A DNA stretch of 64,000 nucleotides from Cyclobacterium plantarum (GCF_011290685.1 NZ_JAANYN010000002.1:917677-981676); one strand, 5' to 3'; numbered from the stretch's first letter, positions 17,791 to 27,237 are shown. Numbers and translations: made by a program. Notes: generated by a model from the sequence alone, not told the origin.

Positions 17791-19851
17791 ATGAGCGAAA
17801 AAAAATTTAAAAGATATACCGTTACTTCAGCTTTGCCTTATGCCAATGGCCCTCTTCATATTGGTCACCTGGCAGGGTGTTATATTCCTTCTGATATATA
17901 TGTGCGCTACTTGCGGCTGCAAAACAGGGATGTGGCCTATGTCTGCGGGTCTGATGAACATGGTGTAGCCATTACCATCAAAGCGAAAAATGAAAACATC
18001 AGTCCTCAGGAGGTGGTAGACCGGTACCACGGCATCATGAAGGAGAGTTTTAAAAAATTCGGTATTAGTTTTGACCATTATTCCAGGACCTCCTCTGCCA
18101 TTCACCATGAGACGGCCGGCCAGCTTTTCAGGGACCTGTATGATAAGGGAGAATTTGTAGAGAAAGAGACGGAACAGTATTATGATCAGGAGGCCGGACA
18201 GTTTTTGGCAGATAGGTACATTGAAGGGACCTGCCCCAACTGCGGGTACGAACAGGCTTATGGGGATCAATGCGAAAAATGTGGTTCCTCATTGAATCCA
18301 ACAGACCTGATCAACCCAAAATCCAAACTTAGTGGCAATACCCCGGTACTTAAAATGACCCGGCATTGGTTTTTAGACCTGGGCAAGTACACCCCTTTTC
18401 TCAAGCAATGGATATTGAAAGACCATGCTCATGACTGGAAAAACAATGTTCTGGGACAATGCAGGAGTTGGCTGGAAGCCGGGGAGGGCCTGCAAGCCCG
18501 ATCCATGACCCGGGACATGGATTGGGGAATCCCTGTGCCCCTGCCCGAAGCGAAAGGGAAGGTTTTGTATGTTTGGTTTGACGCTCCCATTGGGTATATA
18601 TCCTCCACAAAAGAATGGGCCAAAGAAAAGGGCATAGCCTGGGAAACTTACTGGAAAGATCAGGAGACCAAGCTGGTTCATTTTATCGGTAAAGACAATA
18701 TCGTCTTTCACTGTATCACCTTTCCTGCTATTCTCAAGACCCATGGGGATTTTATTCTGCCGGATAATGTTCCCGCCAATGAATTTTTAAATCTGGAGGG
18801 TCAGAAAATCTCTACTTCCAGAAATTGGGCGGTTTGGCTTCACGAATACCTGGAGGAGTTTCCCGGACAAGAAGACGTGCTCCGCTACGTACTTACTGCC
18901 AATGCTCCCGAAACCAAAGACAACGACTTCACCTGGAAGGATTTTCAGGCCAGAAATAACAATGAATTGGTAGCCATATATGGGAATTTTGTCAACCGGG
19001 CGGTAGTACTGACCCATAAATACTTTGAGGGAAAAGTGCCCGAAAATTCCGACCCCCAACCCATTGATGAAGAACTGCTATTGGCTTTGAAGTCCTATCC
19101 AGATAAGATTGCCCAATCTTTGGAACGATATCGGTTCAGGGAAGCTTTGGCACTTATGATGGACTTTGCCAGAACAGGCAATAAGTACCTGGCGGATACC
19201 GAACCGTGGAAAACCATTAAAAATGACCGGGAAAGAACCGGCACTATACTGAATATAGCCTTAAATATCGCAGCCAATTTATCCATTCTTTCAGCCCCCT
19301 TTTTGCCTTTTACAGCTGAAAAAATCAAGGAAATGTTGCATTTAAAAATATTCAAATGGGAAAATGCAGGCCAAATGGACCTGTTAAAGGCAGGTGAGGA
19401 AATAAAACCAGCCGCTTTACTCTTCAAAAAAGTGGAGGATAGCACAGTGGAGAAGCAGGTACAAAAACTTTTGGAGAGCAAACGCAAGAATGAGGAAGTA
19501 CAGCGTGAAACAGTTCCCGTGAAACCTTTGATATCTTTTGATGATTTTACCAGGTTGGACCTGCGCATTGTTACCATATTAAAAGCCGAAAAGGTAAAGA
19601 AATCAAAAAAACTGTTGCAACTGACCGTGGATACCGGGCAAGGTCAAAAAACGGTATTAAGCGGTGTGGCAGAACAATTTGATCCCGGGTATCTCATTGG
19701 AAAACAGGTAACCATGCTGATCAACCTGGCCCCAAAAAAAATGGCTGGAATTGCATCCGAGGGAATGATCCTTATGGCGGAAGACGCCGGCGGAAAATAT
19801 AAATTACTTACCCCACATGAAGCTACAAGTCCCGGGTCAACCATCAGTTGA
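17791..19851 (+). CDS. metG: Methionyl-tRNA synthetase
   Basis: A 686-aa enzyme from the ATG at 17791; the in-frame TTG at 17782 overlaps the promoter box and is rejected. It has the class I HIGH motif (23-26), a zinc knuckle starting at C148 (CPNCGY...CEKC), and a KMSKS equivalent KISTS at 339-343. The C-terminal 110 residues form the tRNA-binding (EMAP/Trbp111) domain, seen in [14 protein letters not shown]. It charges tRNA-Met in the cytoplasm and is essential. The KISTS form is known in MetRS. It is monocistronic as far as the sequence shows. Confidence 0.98.
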   Translation: MSEKKFKRYTVTSALPYANGPLHIGHLAGCYIPSDIYVRYLRLQNRDVAYVCGSDEHGVAITIKAKNENISPQEVVDRYHGIMKESFKKFGISFDHYSRTSSAIHHETAGQLFRDLYDKGEFVEKETEQYYDQEAGQFLADRYIEGTCPNCGYEQAYGDQCEKCGSSLNPTDLINPKSKLSGNTPVLKMTRHWFLDLGKYTPFLKQWILKDHAHDWKNNVLGQCRSWLEAGEGLQARSMTRDMDWGIPVPLPEAKGKVLYVWFDAPIGYISSTKEWAKEKGIAWETYWKDQETKLVHFIGKDNIVFHCITFPAILKTHGDFILPDNVPANEFLNLEGQKISTSRNWAVWLHEYLEEFPGQEDVLRYVLTANAPETKDNDFTWKDFQARNNNELVAIYGNFVNRAVVLTHKYFEGKVPENSDPQPIDEELLLALKSYPDKIAQSLERYRFREALALMMDFARTGNKYLADTEPWKTIKNDRERTGTILNIALNIAANLSILSAPFLPFTAEKIKEMLHLKIFKWENAGQMDLLKAGEEIKPAALLFKKVEDSTVEKQVQKLLESKRKNEEVQRETVPVKPLISFDDFTRLDLRIVTILKAEKVKKSKKLLQLTVDTGQGQKTVLSGVAEQFDPGYLIGKQVTMLINLAPKKMAGIASEGMILMAEDAGGKYKLLTPHEATSPGSTIS

Positions 19852-19949
19852 TCCGGAAGTAGCCGGGAGTTGTAAATTATTTTGCCAGTAAAAAACATTA
19901 CAAGCTTCAATAAGTTATCACAGTATCATTTAAATGCCGTTGATTAATC

Positions 19950-20387
19950 ATGAAATTCCCGATTGCTTTACTCCTTGTGTTTGCCATGAAGCTTGATCCT
20001 TCTCCCATCACCCTGGAGGATCTTCAGTGGAAACACCGGGTTTTGCTGGTTTTTCCAGGATCCGATCAAAACTCAGAACCAGGGCTGGAATGGACAGCCG
20101 ATCTTGAAAAAGAATTGCTTGACCGTGATTTGGTTTATTTTCTTTTTGCGGATACCTTATCGGGCAATAATGATTACGTTTTTACCCCTACTTACCGGGA
20201 AAAATTAGAAAAGAAATACAGGGTGGGGTCGAAAGAAAATACTTATGTTCTGATTGGAAAGGACGGAGGAGTAAAATTGAAAAGAGAGCAACAAAAAATT
20301 GATTGGAATGAACTTTTCAAAACCATAGATGCCATGCCCATGCGGATTCGGGAAATGAGAGAATCCGGTCAAAATAAAGACCAATAG
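19950..20387 (+). CDS. DUF4174 family exported protein
   Basis: A 145-aa protein with a short hydrophobic N-terminus that may be a signal peptide. The core (HRVLLVFPGSDQ..., LVYFLFAD, YVLIGKDGGVKL) fits DUF4174, a thioredoxin-fold-like family without the CxxC pair. Function is unknown; redox catalysis is unlikely because the cysteines are absent. It ends 2 nt before the convergent 2OG oxygenase gene. Confidence 0.8.
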   Translation: MKFPIALLLVFAMKLDPSPITLEDLQWKHRVLLVFPGSDQNSEPGLEWTADLEKELLDRDLVYFLFADTLSGNNDYVFTPTYREKLEKKYRVGSKENTYVLIGKDGGVKLKREQQKIDWNELFKTIDAMPMRIREMRESGQNKDQ

Positions 20388-20389
20388 TT

Positions 20390-21034
20390 TTAGTAAATGT
20401 CTTTGTACCAACCCGTCAGACTGATCCGGGTGGCTTTTGTTGGCAATACTTCATGGTGAATTTCACCACTTAAAAAAACAACCAACCTTCCACCAATGGG
20501 AAAAATATCGGTATGCTCTTCTAATCCATTTGACCCTGTGAAATACAACCTCAATGCACCCCCTTCAGATTCATCCCAGGTATCATTCAGATAAAGGATT
20601 ACTGAAACAATCCGGTAATTGACCGATTGAAACCTATCCAGGTGCCGAAGATAAAATGAGCCGGGCGGATACATGGCAAAATGGGCTTCAAAAGAGCGCA
20701 GCCCCAGAAAACACCGATGGTTTATGGCAATTCTTAATTGATCCAGTTCGTTCCAGTATATCTGTTGCAAGGGAGTCAATTGATTTTCATCGAGCCAAAG
20801 TACCTTATCACTTCTGATTTCTGGCTTGATGGCAAAAGTGTCACCATTGCCAACTCCCGCATGACGAAACTGCCCGTGATATAGTAACTCACGCTGCTCC
20901 TTTAAAAGTTGTATTCTGAATTCTTCAGAAATATATTCATCCATTACCGTCCAGCCTTTGGTATACAGCTCATCTGCCAGCAATTCATTCTTTTTTTTTG
21001 TTTTACCTTGCTTCATGGTTACAAATTTCGGCAA
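20390..21034 (-). CDS. 2OG-Fe(II) oxygenase (prolyl 4-hydroxylase-like)
   Basis: A 214-aa protein whose C-terminal half is a double-stranded beta-helix dioxygenase. The iron ligands are H131 and D133 (HLD) and H194, within GEIHHEVLPT, and R203 is placed to bind 2-oxoglutarate. The bacterial family hydroxylates protein or small-molecule substrates; which one is unknown. A second ATG at 21016 would trim six residues, and the two starts cannot be told apart. The stop nearly abuts the DUF4174 stop on the other strand. Confidence 0.88.
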   Translation of the reverse strand: MPKFVTMKQGKTKKKNELLADELYTKGWTVMDEYISEEFRIQLLKEQRELLYHGQFRHAGVGNGDTFAIKPEIRSDKVLWLDENQLTPLQQIYWNELDQLRIAINHRCFLGLRSFEAHFAMYPPGSFYLRHLDRFQSVNYRIVSVILYLNDTWDESEGGALRLYFTGSNGLEEHTDIFPIGGRLVVFLSGEIHHEVLPTKATRISLTGWYKDIY

Positions 21035-21179
21035 AAATTGTAAAACTCCGATGGATTTAATTTCATTTAAATTGGAAAAATCTTACTAATTGTCTGCCAA
21101 GAAAATGGAATTTTAGCATTTATCCCTTAATTTGATGAATTAGCATTAATTTTAAATCCACTTACAGGAAGAATACACC

Positions 21180-21944
21180 ATGCATTTAAAATCAGATGAC
21201 ATCACCAGGCTTGAAATAGAATATGTTACGGGTGAAGTACCACCACCCTTCAGCCATGTTTTTAAGCTGAAAATGTCTTTTGGCAAAAATTTCGTTAACA
21301 CACAATTCGATATCCAATATACCGGCAGAGAAAACTTAAGCCCTGAAGAGATTACCGACGAAGGTTTTACCATGGCTGATGACTATAGCTATAAAGGCGA
21401 AATCCCAAAACTTTGGGAGCAAATCATAAAAAAACTTTACTCGGCATCAAAGTGGTCAAACCAAAAGGCTTTGGGGGACAAAGGGGGTATTAAAATTTTG
21501 GCCAAGGACATTCATGGAAAGATCACCAGGGATATTCCCCTAAACCAGGATGAATGGTACCTCACTTGCCAGGATTTCATACAAGCCATCTACGAAATCA
21601 GTAAAAAAGAAGCTCCACTTTGCATCAGGTTTAAATCCATCCGACCTACACAGGAAATTAAAATCGAATTACTGTTTAAATTTTCCGTAAGGAAAGTGGA
21701 AGCCATGGTGAATGATCAGGTCCAAACCCTGGACTGGGAAAAAGGAAGGGAGTTAGCTTCCCTAATCTTTATTCCCGATTATGACTACGGATCAGCCATG
21801 GAAGAAGAACCTAAGCAAATTGGAGAATTCCTGGATTGTGGGGATGGACTTTGGCATAACTTCGAAAAAGGAATATTCAATTTAGACCAGGAGTATGATG
21901 CTAAAGGAAAAGTATTGATGGCATTCAAAGAATTAGCTGACTGA
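21180..21944 (+). CDS. Conserved-looking protein of unknown function
   Basis: A 254-aa soluble protein with no signal peptide, no membrane segment and no motif I recognise. It is acidic and rich in Lys and Glu, with a mixed alpha/beta pattern. Codon use and composition match the neighbouring genes, and it ends 20 nt before the convergent XRE/S24 repressor gene. A TTAATTTG sequence upstream is one base off the -7 consensus. It is real by coding character; function cannot be assigned. Confidence 0.8.
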   Translation: MHLKSDDITRLEIEYVTGEVPPPFSHVFKLKMSFGKNFVNTQFDIQYTGRENLSPEEITDEGFTMADDYSYKGEIPKLWEQIIKKLYSASKWSNQKALGDKGGIKILAKDIHGKITRDIPLNQDEWYLTCQDFIQAIYEISKKEAPLCIRFKSIRPTQEIKIELLFKFSVRKVEAMVNDQVQTLDWEKGRELASLIFIPDYDYGSAMEEEPKQIGEFLDCGDGLWHNFEKGIFNLDQEYDAKGKVLMAFKELAD

Positions 21945-21963
21945 TAAAGAAGGAAGTCAAAAT

Positions 21964-22734
21964 TTAATTGCCTGTGATTTTTCGGATATCGGCTTTAATC
22001 TCCTGTATCATCTCCGCCAAATCTTCCAGGGAGAGCGGACTAGCTGAAGGCTCTGGAAAATCCGTACTGATATAAGCCCTGGCTTCCCAAATTTCCAAAA
22101 TATCCTGCGCGGGAATATCATATGGTTTGTACCTGTCATTGTCGGACACCGCAAATAATTTTCCCCTTTCCTGGATATAATTGAATAACCTTTTATAAAC
22201 GACACCCTCGCTTTTGGTAACCAAAACATATGTTTTGCCATTTTTAATTTCCAGACCACTTTCTACATAAGCCCCGATAATTAATGTTCCAGGCATCAGG
22301 GGAAGCATGCTGTCTCCGCTGATTTCGAATGCCCGGTAGGTTTTGTTTTTAGAAAGAAGGGGCAAACTGAAGTTGGGCAATTTTTCCATGTATTCAGGAT
22401 CTGAAAAACCATTTAGATAGCCGGCAGATGCTTTTTGTCCGACCATACTTATCTGCTCCTCATCTTTTTTGTCCAAAGTAACTGTTAATATTTTTAGTTG
22501 ATCTTTTTGCAGGTATTTACGACCCTTTTTTTTAATGTCCCAGAAAACCAATTCATCCATGGTGACATCAAAAATAGCAGTCATTACTTCCAATGCTGAA
22601 AGTTTTGGATCCGACCGGCCATCTTCATAGGCAGAAATCATACTTCTCTGCACGCCTAATTTTTCAGCAAGCTGAACCTGAGTAAGCCCGCAGCTTTTTC
22701 GCAAAAGTCTAATGTTTACAGCGAGGAAAGTCAT
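21964..22734 (-). CDS. LexA-like XRE/S24 self-cleaving repressor
   Basis: A 256-aa regulator. Residues 5-60 are an XRE helix-turn-helix (LTQVQLAEKLGVQRSMISAYEDGRSDP). Residues 100-225 are an S24 peptidase domain with a SAG cleavage site (A104-G105), nucleophile S142 (GDSM) and base K181. The gaps of 38 and 39 residues are very close to those of LexA. It should repress its own operon and be inactivated by RecA-stimulated self-cleavage after DNA damage. Its start overlaps the upstream 85-aa gene by 4 nt (ATGA), so the two are translationally coupled. Confidence 0.92.
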   Translation of the reverse strand: MTFLAVNIRLLRKSCGLTQVQLAEKLGVQRSMISAYEDGRSDPKLSALEVMTAIFDVTMDELVFWDIKKKGRKYLQKDQLKILTVTLDKKDEEQISMVGQKASAGYLNGFSDPEYMEKLPNFSLPLLSKNKTYRAFEISGDSMLPLMPGTLIIGAYVESGLEIKNGKTYVLVTKSEGVVYKRLFNYIQERGKLFAVSDNDRYKPYDIPAQDILEIWEARAYISTDFPEPSASPLSLEDLAEMIQEIKADIRKITGN

Positions 22735-22988
22735 GCAGAATACAAGAAAAATTGGTGGTCATCTTTCCATTCGTTTTTGAAGGTAAACCTGAGCAGATCC
22801 ATTTTGGAATGGGACCTTTGGCTTAGCCTCTTTTTGATTTCATCTACGATTTCCTGGTCTGAATAGTCGCCTCCAACCAAAAGATAGCCATAACTCGGTT
22901 TAAGGGAATCAAGGACTTGAAATTTGACCTGAACATTTCCAGAGGGAAGTTTTTTTGTAGTGAAGTTTATTCTGAAGTAAGTTTCCAT
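22731..22988 (-). CDS. 85-aa protein co-transcribed with the XRE/S24 repressor
   Basis: A short soluble protein with an alpha/beta pattern (METYFRINF..., SYGYLLVGGDYSDQEIVDEIKKRL). No domain is recognised. It is the first gene of a two-gene operon and its stop overlaps the repressor start by 4 nt. Two palindromes lie 10 and 43 bp upstream of its start. Its position suggests a partner, anti-repressor or effector of the regulator; that is inference. The function is unknown. Confidence 0.75.
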   Translation of the reverse strand: METYFRINFTTKKLPSGNVQVKFQVLDSLKPSYGYLLVGGDYSDQEIVDEIKKRLSQRSHSKMDLLRFTFKNEWKDDHQFFLYSA

Positions 22989-22997
22989 TTGAAGTAT

Positions 22998-23016
22998 ATG
23001 TTGATATTTATAACAT
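22998..23016. promoter_or_regulatory. Operator 1 of the XRE/S24 repressor operon
   Basis: A 19-bp palindrome, ATGTTGATATTTATAACAT, with 5-bp perfect arms and 9-bp spacer. It lies 10 bp before the start codon of the 85-aa gene, just downstream of the proposed -7 box, and shares TGTTGATA and AACA with operator 2. Confidence 0.6.
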
Positions 23017-23018
23017 TG

Positions 23019-23049
23019 TAAATATATAAATTGTTGATAACATAAACAA
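23019..23049 (-). promoter_or_regulatory. Promoter of the repressor operon
   Basis: On the minus strand TTG (23047-23049), 20 bp, then TATATTTA (23019-23026). The second element is one base off TAnnTTTG and the spacing fits Bacteroidota promoters. Operator 2 fills the spacer. Confidence 0.5.
23031..23049. promoter_or_regulatory. Operator 2 of the XRE/S24 repressor operon
   Basis: A 19-bp palindrome, TTGTTGATAACATAAACAA, with the same 5-9-5 layout as operator 1. The two centres are 33 bp apart, about three helical turns. It occupies the region between the proposed -33 and -7 elements. Confidence 0.6.
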
Positions 23050-23341
23050 TTTTGTTTTATTTTTCCTTACAATTAAAGGCTTCAAACAGGAGGGGGCAAA
23101 GGCATGCGCTAACGTAAAAATCATTAAACACTTCCCGTTAATTGCGAAAAACTCAAATCCAACAGGAAACGACAACCAACTTAACTGATAGGGTAAATAT
23201 TAACCTATTTTTTAATTTTTTTATACACAAAATAATTTTAATGAATTAAAAACAGACCTATTTTTTATGTTTTTATTTTTTTTCATTCGAATTTGGTGTA
23301 AATTTAAACCAAAATATTAACCACTTTACACAAGTAGACTT

Positions 23342-24508
23342 ATGAAAAATTTTAACAGAAGGGACTGGTTAAAAACCAGCGTTTTGGGTTTAGGTTCGTT
23401 ACCGTTGATAACCGGAAACCTCTCAGCAAAAACCAATTCCATATCTACAAAGAACTGGAGCAGCGAAAGTATGTTGTGGGAAATGAATCCCATGTATAAA
23501 GATGTAAAAATGAAGGCCAGGCTTCTGGCCAATGAAAATCCATTTGGCCCCTCCTCCAGCGTTCAGAAAGCCATCGCCGAATCCATTAGCCTGGGAAACC
23601 GCTATGGACATGGAGATGCAGCATACCTGATAGACATGCTCGCAGAAAAAGAGGGCGTTAAACCCGAAAACATAATGCTCGGTCCAGGATCTACCGATAT
23701 GTTGGAAAAAACTGCTATAGTATTGTGTCAAAAGGGAGGAAATGTCATTTCCGCTGACCCTTCGTACATGTCTTTGGTCAATACTGCCAAAGCAATGGGT
23801 GGAGATTGGAAGGCGGTTCCTTTAAAAGCTGATTATTCCCATGACCTGGATGCGATGGAAAGTGCCATCGATTCTGAGACCAGGCTACTATACGTGTGTA
23901 ATCCCAATAACCCAATGGGTGCCATCACGGATCCTTCTGAATTGAAAACATTTTGTAAAAGCGCCTCCAAAAAGCGTCCCATTTTTGTAGATGAGGCTTA
24001 CCTGGAATTTATGGAAAAGCCAGAAGATCACACCATGGTGGGATTGGTTCAGGCAGGTCATGATGTAATGGTAGCCAGAACATTTTCTAAAATTCACGGT
24101 ATGGCAGGTCTTAGGGTAGGTTATTTGGTAGCCACTGAGGAGCGGATCAAGTCCATTACCAGCATGGTTAGAGGTACAATGGGACTATGCGTCACTTCTC
24201 TTAAAGGTGCCATTGCAAGCTTAAAAGATGAAAAATTCATTGCATCCTGCAGAAAATGGAACAAAGAATCAAAAGAATACACTTTAGATCAGGTGAAGTC
24301 TATGGGATTTGACCCCATTACTTCCCATACCAGCTTTATGATTTTTCCTATTCAGCAGGAAGGTAAAGCATTCGCAGGAAAAATGATGGACCAGGGTGTA
24401 GGCATACGGGTTTATTCTATCGCAGACTCACCTTGGTGCAGGGTCAGTATGGGTACCATGGACGAGATGAAATTGTTTGTGGATGCCTTAAAAACAGCCA
24501 CCACCTGA
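23342..24508 (+). CDS. Tat-exported PLP-dependent aminotransferase (HisC-like), copy A
   Basis: A 388-aa fold-type I aminotransferase related to histidinol-phosphate aminotransferase. The N-terminus has a twin-arginine signal (NRRDWLKTS then a hydrophobic stretch). The body holds NENPFGPS, NPNNPMG, FVDEAY and ARTFSKIHGMAGLRVGY, where K250 should bind PLP. A secreted PLP enzyme would need Tat export, because the cofactor is loaded on the folded protein. It is clearly a paralogue of the gene at 25945. The permease follows after 72 nt in the same direction. Substrate unknown. Confidence 0.9.
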   Translation: MKNFNRRDWLKTSVLGLGSLPLITGNLSAKTNSISTKNWSSESMLWEMNPMYKDVKMKARLLANENPFGPSSSVQKAIAESISLGNRYGHGDAAYLIDMLAEKEGVKPENIMLGPGSTDMLEKTAIVLCQKGGNVISADPSYMSLVNTAKAMGGDWKAVPLKADYSHDLDAMESAIDSETRLLYVCNPNNPMGAITDPSELKTFCKSASKKRPIFVDEAYLEFMEKPEDHTMVGLVQAGHDVMVARTFSKIHGMAGLRVGYLVATEERIKSITSMVRGTMGLCVTSLKGAIASLKDEKFIASCRKWNKESKEYTLDQVKSMGFDPITSHTSFMIFPIQQEGKAFAGKMMDQGVGIRVYSIADSPWCRVSMGTMDEMKLFVDALKTATT

Positions 24509-24580
24509 TTATTATTGATTGATTAGCAATAGCCCCCAAATAACCACCCACTTTACTCACTAACAAACTAATCAATTCCT

Positions 24581-25699
24581 ATGAACTTAGCTGTCCAAAA
24601 GACGCTTTCCTTGCTATTGCTATTGGTTATCGGGTTTTTATTAAGGAAAAAACTAAAAGATCCTGCACAGCAAAAAGGTTTAAAAACCATAATCCTTACC
24701 GTCGCGCTACCTGCCATTATATTCGTTGCTTTGTTAAAGGCGGAAGTACAATGGGATTTACTGGCATTGCCTATTATGGCACTTGCCTTCAATTTCACAC
24801 TATACTTTATATTAAAATTTTCATTGCCTTTATTTGGTTTAGAAAAAGATTCTCCGTCCTACAGAACCTATTTGTTGCTGTTTCCTTCATTGGCACCAGG
24901 TTTATCTTGCTTTCCTTTTCTGATAGAATATCTCGGAGACGATGCGCTGGCCTGGGGTGCATTGGCTGATATTGGAAACAAAATATTTGTTCTGGTTATA
25001 GCCTACATGATCGCCATGAGTTGGTACTTTAAAATCAACAATGACATCAAGGTGGGCAATGGGGAAAAAATTAAATCCCTGCTGCTGTCCCTGGTTAATG
25101 AGCCCATTAATATCGTGATTATACTTGCCTTGGTATTGATCAGCCTGGGAATTCATTTAGAACATCTTCCGGTATTTATGTCTACTGCCATCAGTACCCT
25201 AAGCAATCTGATGACTCCTTTGGTGTTGATTTTCATAGGAATCGCGGTGGTATTTAATTGGAAACAAATTAGAAAAATCGCCGGGTTATTAATGATCCGA
25301 TCCGGGCTAACCTTCTTATTGAGTGGTACGATATTACTATTAGCTCCTCAATTATCCTATGCAGCAATTCTGGTTCTGGTAGTATTTCCACAAAGTGCCA
25401 TAAGCTTCTGGCCATTTGCACATATGGCATCCGTTACTGCTCTGGAACAGGGCAATGATAAGAAAAGGAATAAAACATTTGATATGGAACTGGCAGTAAA
25501 CATATTGGCTTGTTCTCTTCCATTTTCCACACTTATCATGTTGACGGTTTTTTCCTTTGGCGAATTGTTCGCTTCATCTACCACCCTTTTGTTGGTAGGG
25601 TTTGTATTGATAGGTTTAGGGATAATTAAACCGTTGTTGAAATGGTTTAACCTTATCGAATATGAGCCTGCATTGGAAAAAGAAACACACTCTTCATAA
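24581..25699 (+). CDS. AEC-family (auxin efflux carrier-like) permease
   Basis: A 372-aa integral membrane protein with about ten hydrophobic segments. The first helix and loop (VIGFLLRKKLKDP...GLKTIILTVALPAIIFVALL) match the AEC/bile-acid-transporter-like permeases, which move organic anions and amino-acid derivatives. It lies 72 nt after aminotransferase A, probably in the same transcript, so the pair may handle one substrate. The family call comes from the N-terminal pattern; direction of transport is unknown. Confidence 0.75.
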   Translation: MNLAVQKTLSLLLLLVIGFLLRKKLKDPAQQKGLKTIILTVALPAIIFVALLKAEVQWDLLALPIMALAFNFTLYFILKFSLPLFGLEKDSPSYRTYLLLFPSLAPGLSCFPFLIEYLGDDALAWGALADIGNKIFVLVIAYMIAMSWYFKINNDIKVGNGEKIKSLLLSLVNEPINIVIILALVLISLGIHLEHLPVFMSTAISTLSNLMTPLVLIFIGIAVVFNWKQIRKIAGLLMIRSGLTFLLSGTILLLAPQLSYAAILVLVVFPQSAISFWPFAHMASVTALEQGNDKKRNKTFDMELAVNILACSLPFSTLIMLTVFSFGELFASSTTLLLVGFVLIGLGIIKPLLKWFNLIEYEPALEKETHSS

Positions 25700-25759
25700 A
25701 AAAATAAACCACTAACAGTTAATTTTACAATGTGATCAGATTTACCTCTGTAAACGCAG

Positions 25760-25793
25760 AAAGCAGCTTTTCGGGTGAAAAGCTGCTTTTTTT
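25760..25793 (+). terminator. Intrinsic terminator after the permease
   Basis: Arms AAAGCAGCTTTTC and GAAAAGCTGCTTT pair almost perfectly across a 4-6-nt loop, and the right arm runs into a T-run. Confidence 0.85.
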
Positions 25794-25854
25794 ATTAATA
25801 ACCTGATTTTTAACGCTCGCAATCCCTCAAGATATGTTTCTTCCCTATATACAG

Positions 25855-25891
25855 TAAAAAAGCAGTCCCCTAAAAAAGAGGACTGCTTTAT
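25855..25891 (-). terminator. Intrinsic terminator after aminotransferase B
   Basis: Stem AAGCAGTCC/GGACTGCTT with a short loop; on the minus strand it ends in a T-run. It lies about 55 bp after the stop of aminotransferase B. Confidence 0.8.
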
Positions 25892-25944
25892 AAACAGAAC
25901 CAATTATTGTTCAATAAGGCTACATCAAGAAACTTCAGCCCGAT

Positions 25945-27093
25945 TTAGGATTTGTTTATAGTGGTACCGATGACTTTTTGAAAAGCCCCTGCAAACATTT
26001 CCAAATCCTCCATTTTACCCATACTGACCCGACAATAATCCTGACCGCCCACATTCATGCTTTTTATTCCTACCCCATTATCCAGCATTTTCTTTTTAAA
26101 ATCTGCGTAATCCATGGCTATGGGAAATAAAATGAAATTGGTATGGGAGGGAAAATAATCATGACCTGTCTTTTCCAAAACATCATAAACAAATTTCTTA
26201 CCCTCATTATTCATTTTAACAGAATATTTGATAAAATCATAATCCACCAAACTGGCTGTAGCAGCACTCATTGAAGGGCCGCTCAGGGTATTTCTGGGGC
26301 CTTCCTTGGCCAACTCTTTGATGACCTCCGGCTGAGCAATGCAATAACCTACTCGTAAACCAGCAAAGGCGTGTACTTTAGAAAATGTCCTGGCGACAAT
26401 TACATTTGCTCCTTCTTTGATACAGGCTGTGGTGGTAGACCCTTTGGGATTCTCCATATAATCCCAGTAAGCTTCATCAACAAATACAGGCACTTTGGAG
26501 GAAACCGTATTACAAAAACCAATGATCTCTTCACCAGTCATTATTTTTCCTGTTGGATTATTTGGATTCACCAGATAGACCAAAGAAACGCCTGGTTTTA
26601 CTTTATACTCCATGGTAGACAAATCGTGGTCGAAATTTTTGTCCAATGGAATTTTGATCCATTCAGAGCCCATCATTTCGGCAGACCTGATCAGGGATGT
26701 GTAGGTGGGGTCGGCGGATAAAACCTTACCCTTTGCTCCGCCATATACCCTGGCTGCAGCATGCAATAGCTCACTGGATCCGGCTCCAAGCAAAATATGA
26801 TCTTCACTTACTCCTTCTTCTTTTGCAATCAATTCAATCAGGGTCTGCCTGTATTCTCTGGGGTAAAGGAAAGAATCATCAATAGCAGCTTTAAGTGCTT
26901 TCTTGGCCGAAGGGGATGGGCCGAAAGGATTTTCATTGGAGGTTAGCCTGGCATACCTGTCCTTTTTTGGAAGGTAAGAAGGTGCCAAAGAAGCAGCTGA
27001 TCCGGAAGCCGCACCGGCATAACCCATTGACATGAGGCCCGCGGCCATTGTAAGACTTGATTTAAGCCAGTTTCTTCTGTTTAATTTTGTCAT
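25945..27093 (-). CDS. Tat-exported PLP-dependent aminotransferase (HisC-like), copy B
   Basis: A 382-aa paralogue of copy A with the same order of motifs: twin-arginine signal (NRRNWLKSS), NENPFGPS, NPNNPTG, FVDEAY, and ARTFSKVHAFAGLRVGY with K239 as PLP lysine. It lies downstream of SusC, SusD and the small lipoprotein on the same strand, after a 179-bp gap containing a long stem-loop. The context suggests it acts in the periplasm on a compound imported by the SusCD pair. Copies A and B converge on a pair of terminators. Specificity cannot be read from the sequence. Confidence 0.9.
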   Translation of the reverse strand: MTKLNRRNWLKSSLTMAAGLMSMGYAGAASGSAASLAPSYLPKKDRYARLTSNENPFGPSPSAKKALKAAIDDSFLYPREYRQTLIELIAKEEGVSEDHILLGAGSSELLHAAARVYGGAKGKVLSADPTYTSLIRSAEMMGSEWIKIPLDKNFDHDLSTMEYKVKPGVSLVYLVNPNNPTGKIMTGEEIIGFCNTVSSKVPVFVDEAYWDYMENPKGSTTTACIKEGANVIVARTFSKVHAFAGLRVGYCIAQPEVIKELAKEGPRNTLSGPSMSAATASLVDYDFIKYSVKMNNEGKKFVYDVLEKTGHDYFPSHTNFILFPIAMDYADFKKKMLDNGVGIKSMNVGGQDYCRVSMGKMEDLEMFAGAFQKVIGTTINKS

Positions 27094-27148
27094 GATTGAT
27101 TTGGTGTTAAGTGGTTAAAATTAATTGATGAGACTAAAATAAGAAAAA

Positions 27149-27237
27149 GGATGTTTTGTTCCGGGTTTTACCTGTCCTTTCCATATAGATATACAATACC
27201 AATATTTGAACAAGACTTTTACCAAAACAAAACATCC
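27149..27237 (-). promoter_or_regulatory. Long-loop stem with T-run between lipoprotein and aminotransferase B
   Basis: Perfect 12-bp arms GGATGTTTTGTT (27149-27160) and AACAAAACATCC (27226-27237) enclose 65 nt. Read on the minus strand, the distal arm is followed by TTTTTCTTATTTT. It could be a read-through terminator or attenuator that sets the level of aminotransferase B. Confidence 0.45.

Larger units (their letters stand above)
22989..23341. other. Divergent intergenic region: operators, then AT-rich spacer
   Basis: The left third holds the promoter and operators of the repressor operon. The rest, up to the aminotransferase ATG at 23342, is AT-rich with no gene; a TAAATTTA at 23300 is close to a -7 box but not exact. 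Confidence 0.55.

Noticed and set aside
27149..27237. 12-bp inverted repeat as ends of a small mobile element
   Set aside because: Only 89 bp in all, no target-site duplication seen and no second copy in the window; an RNA hairpin explains it better.
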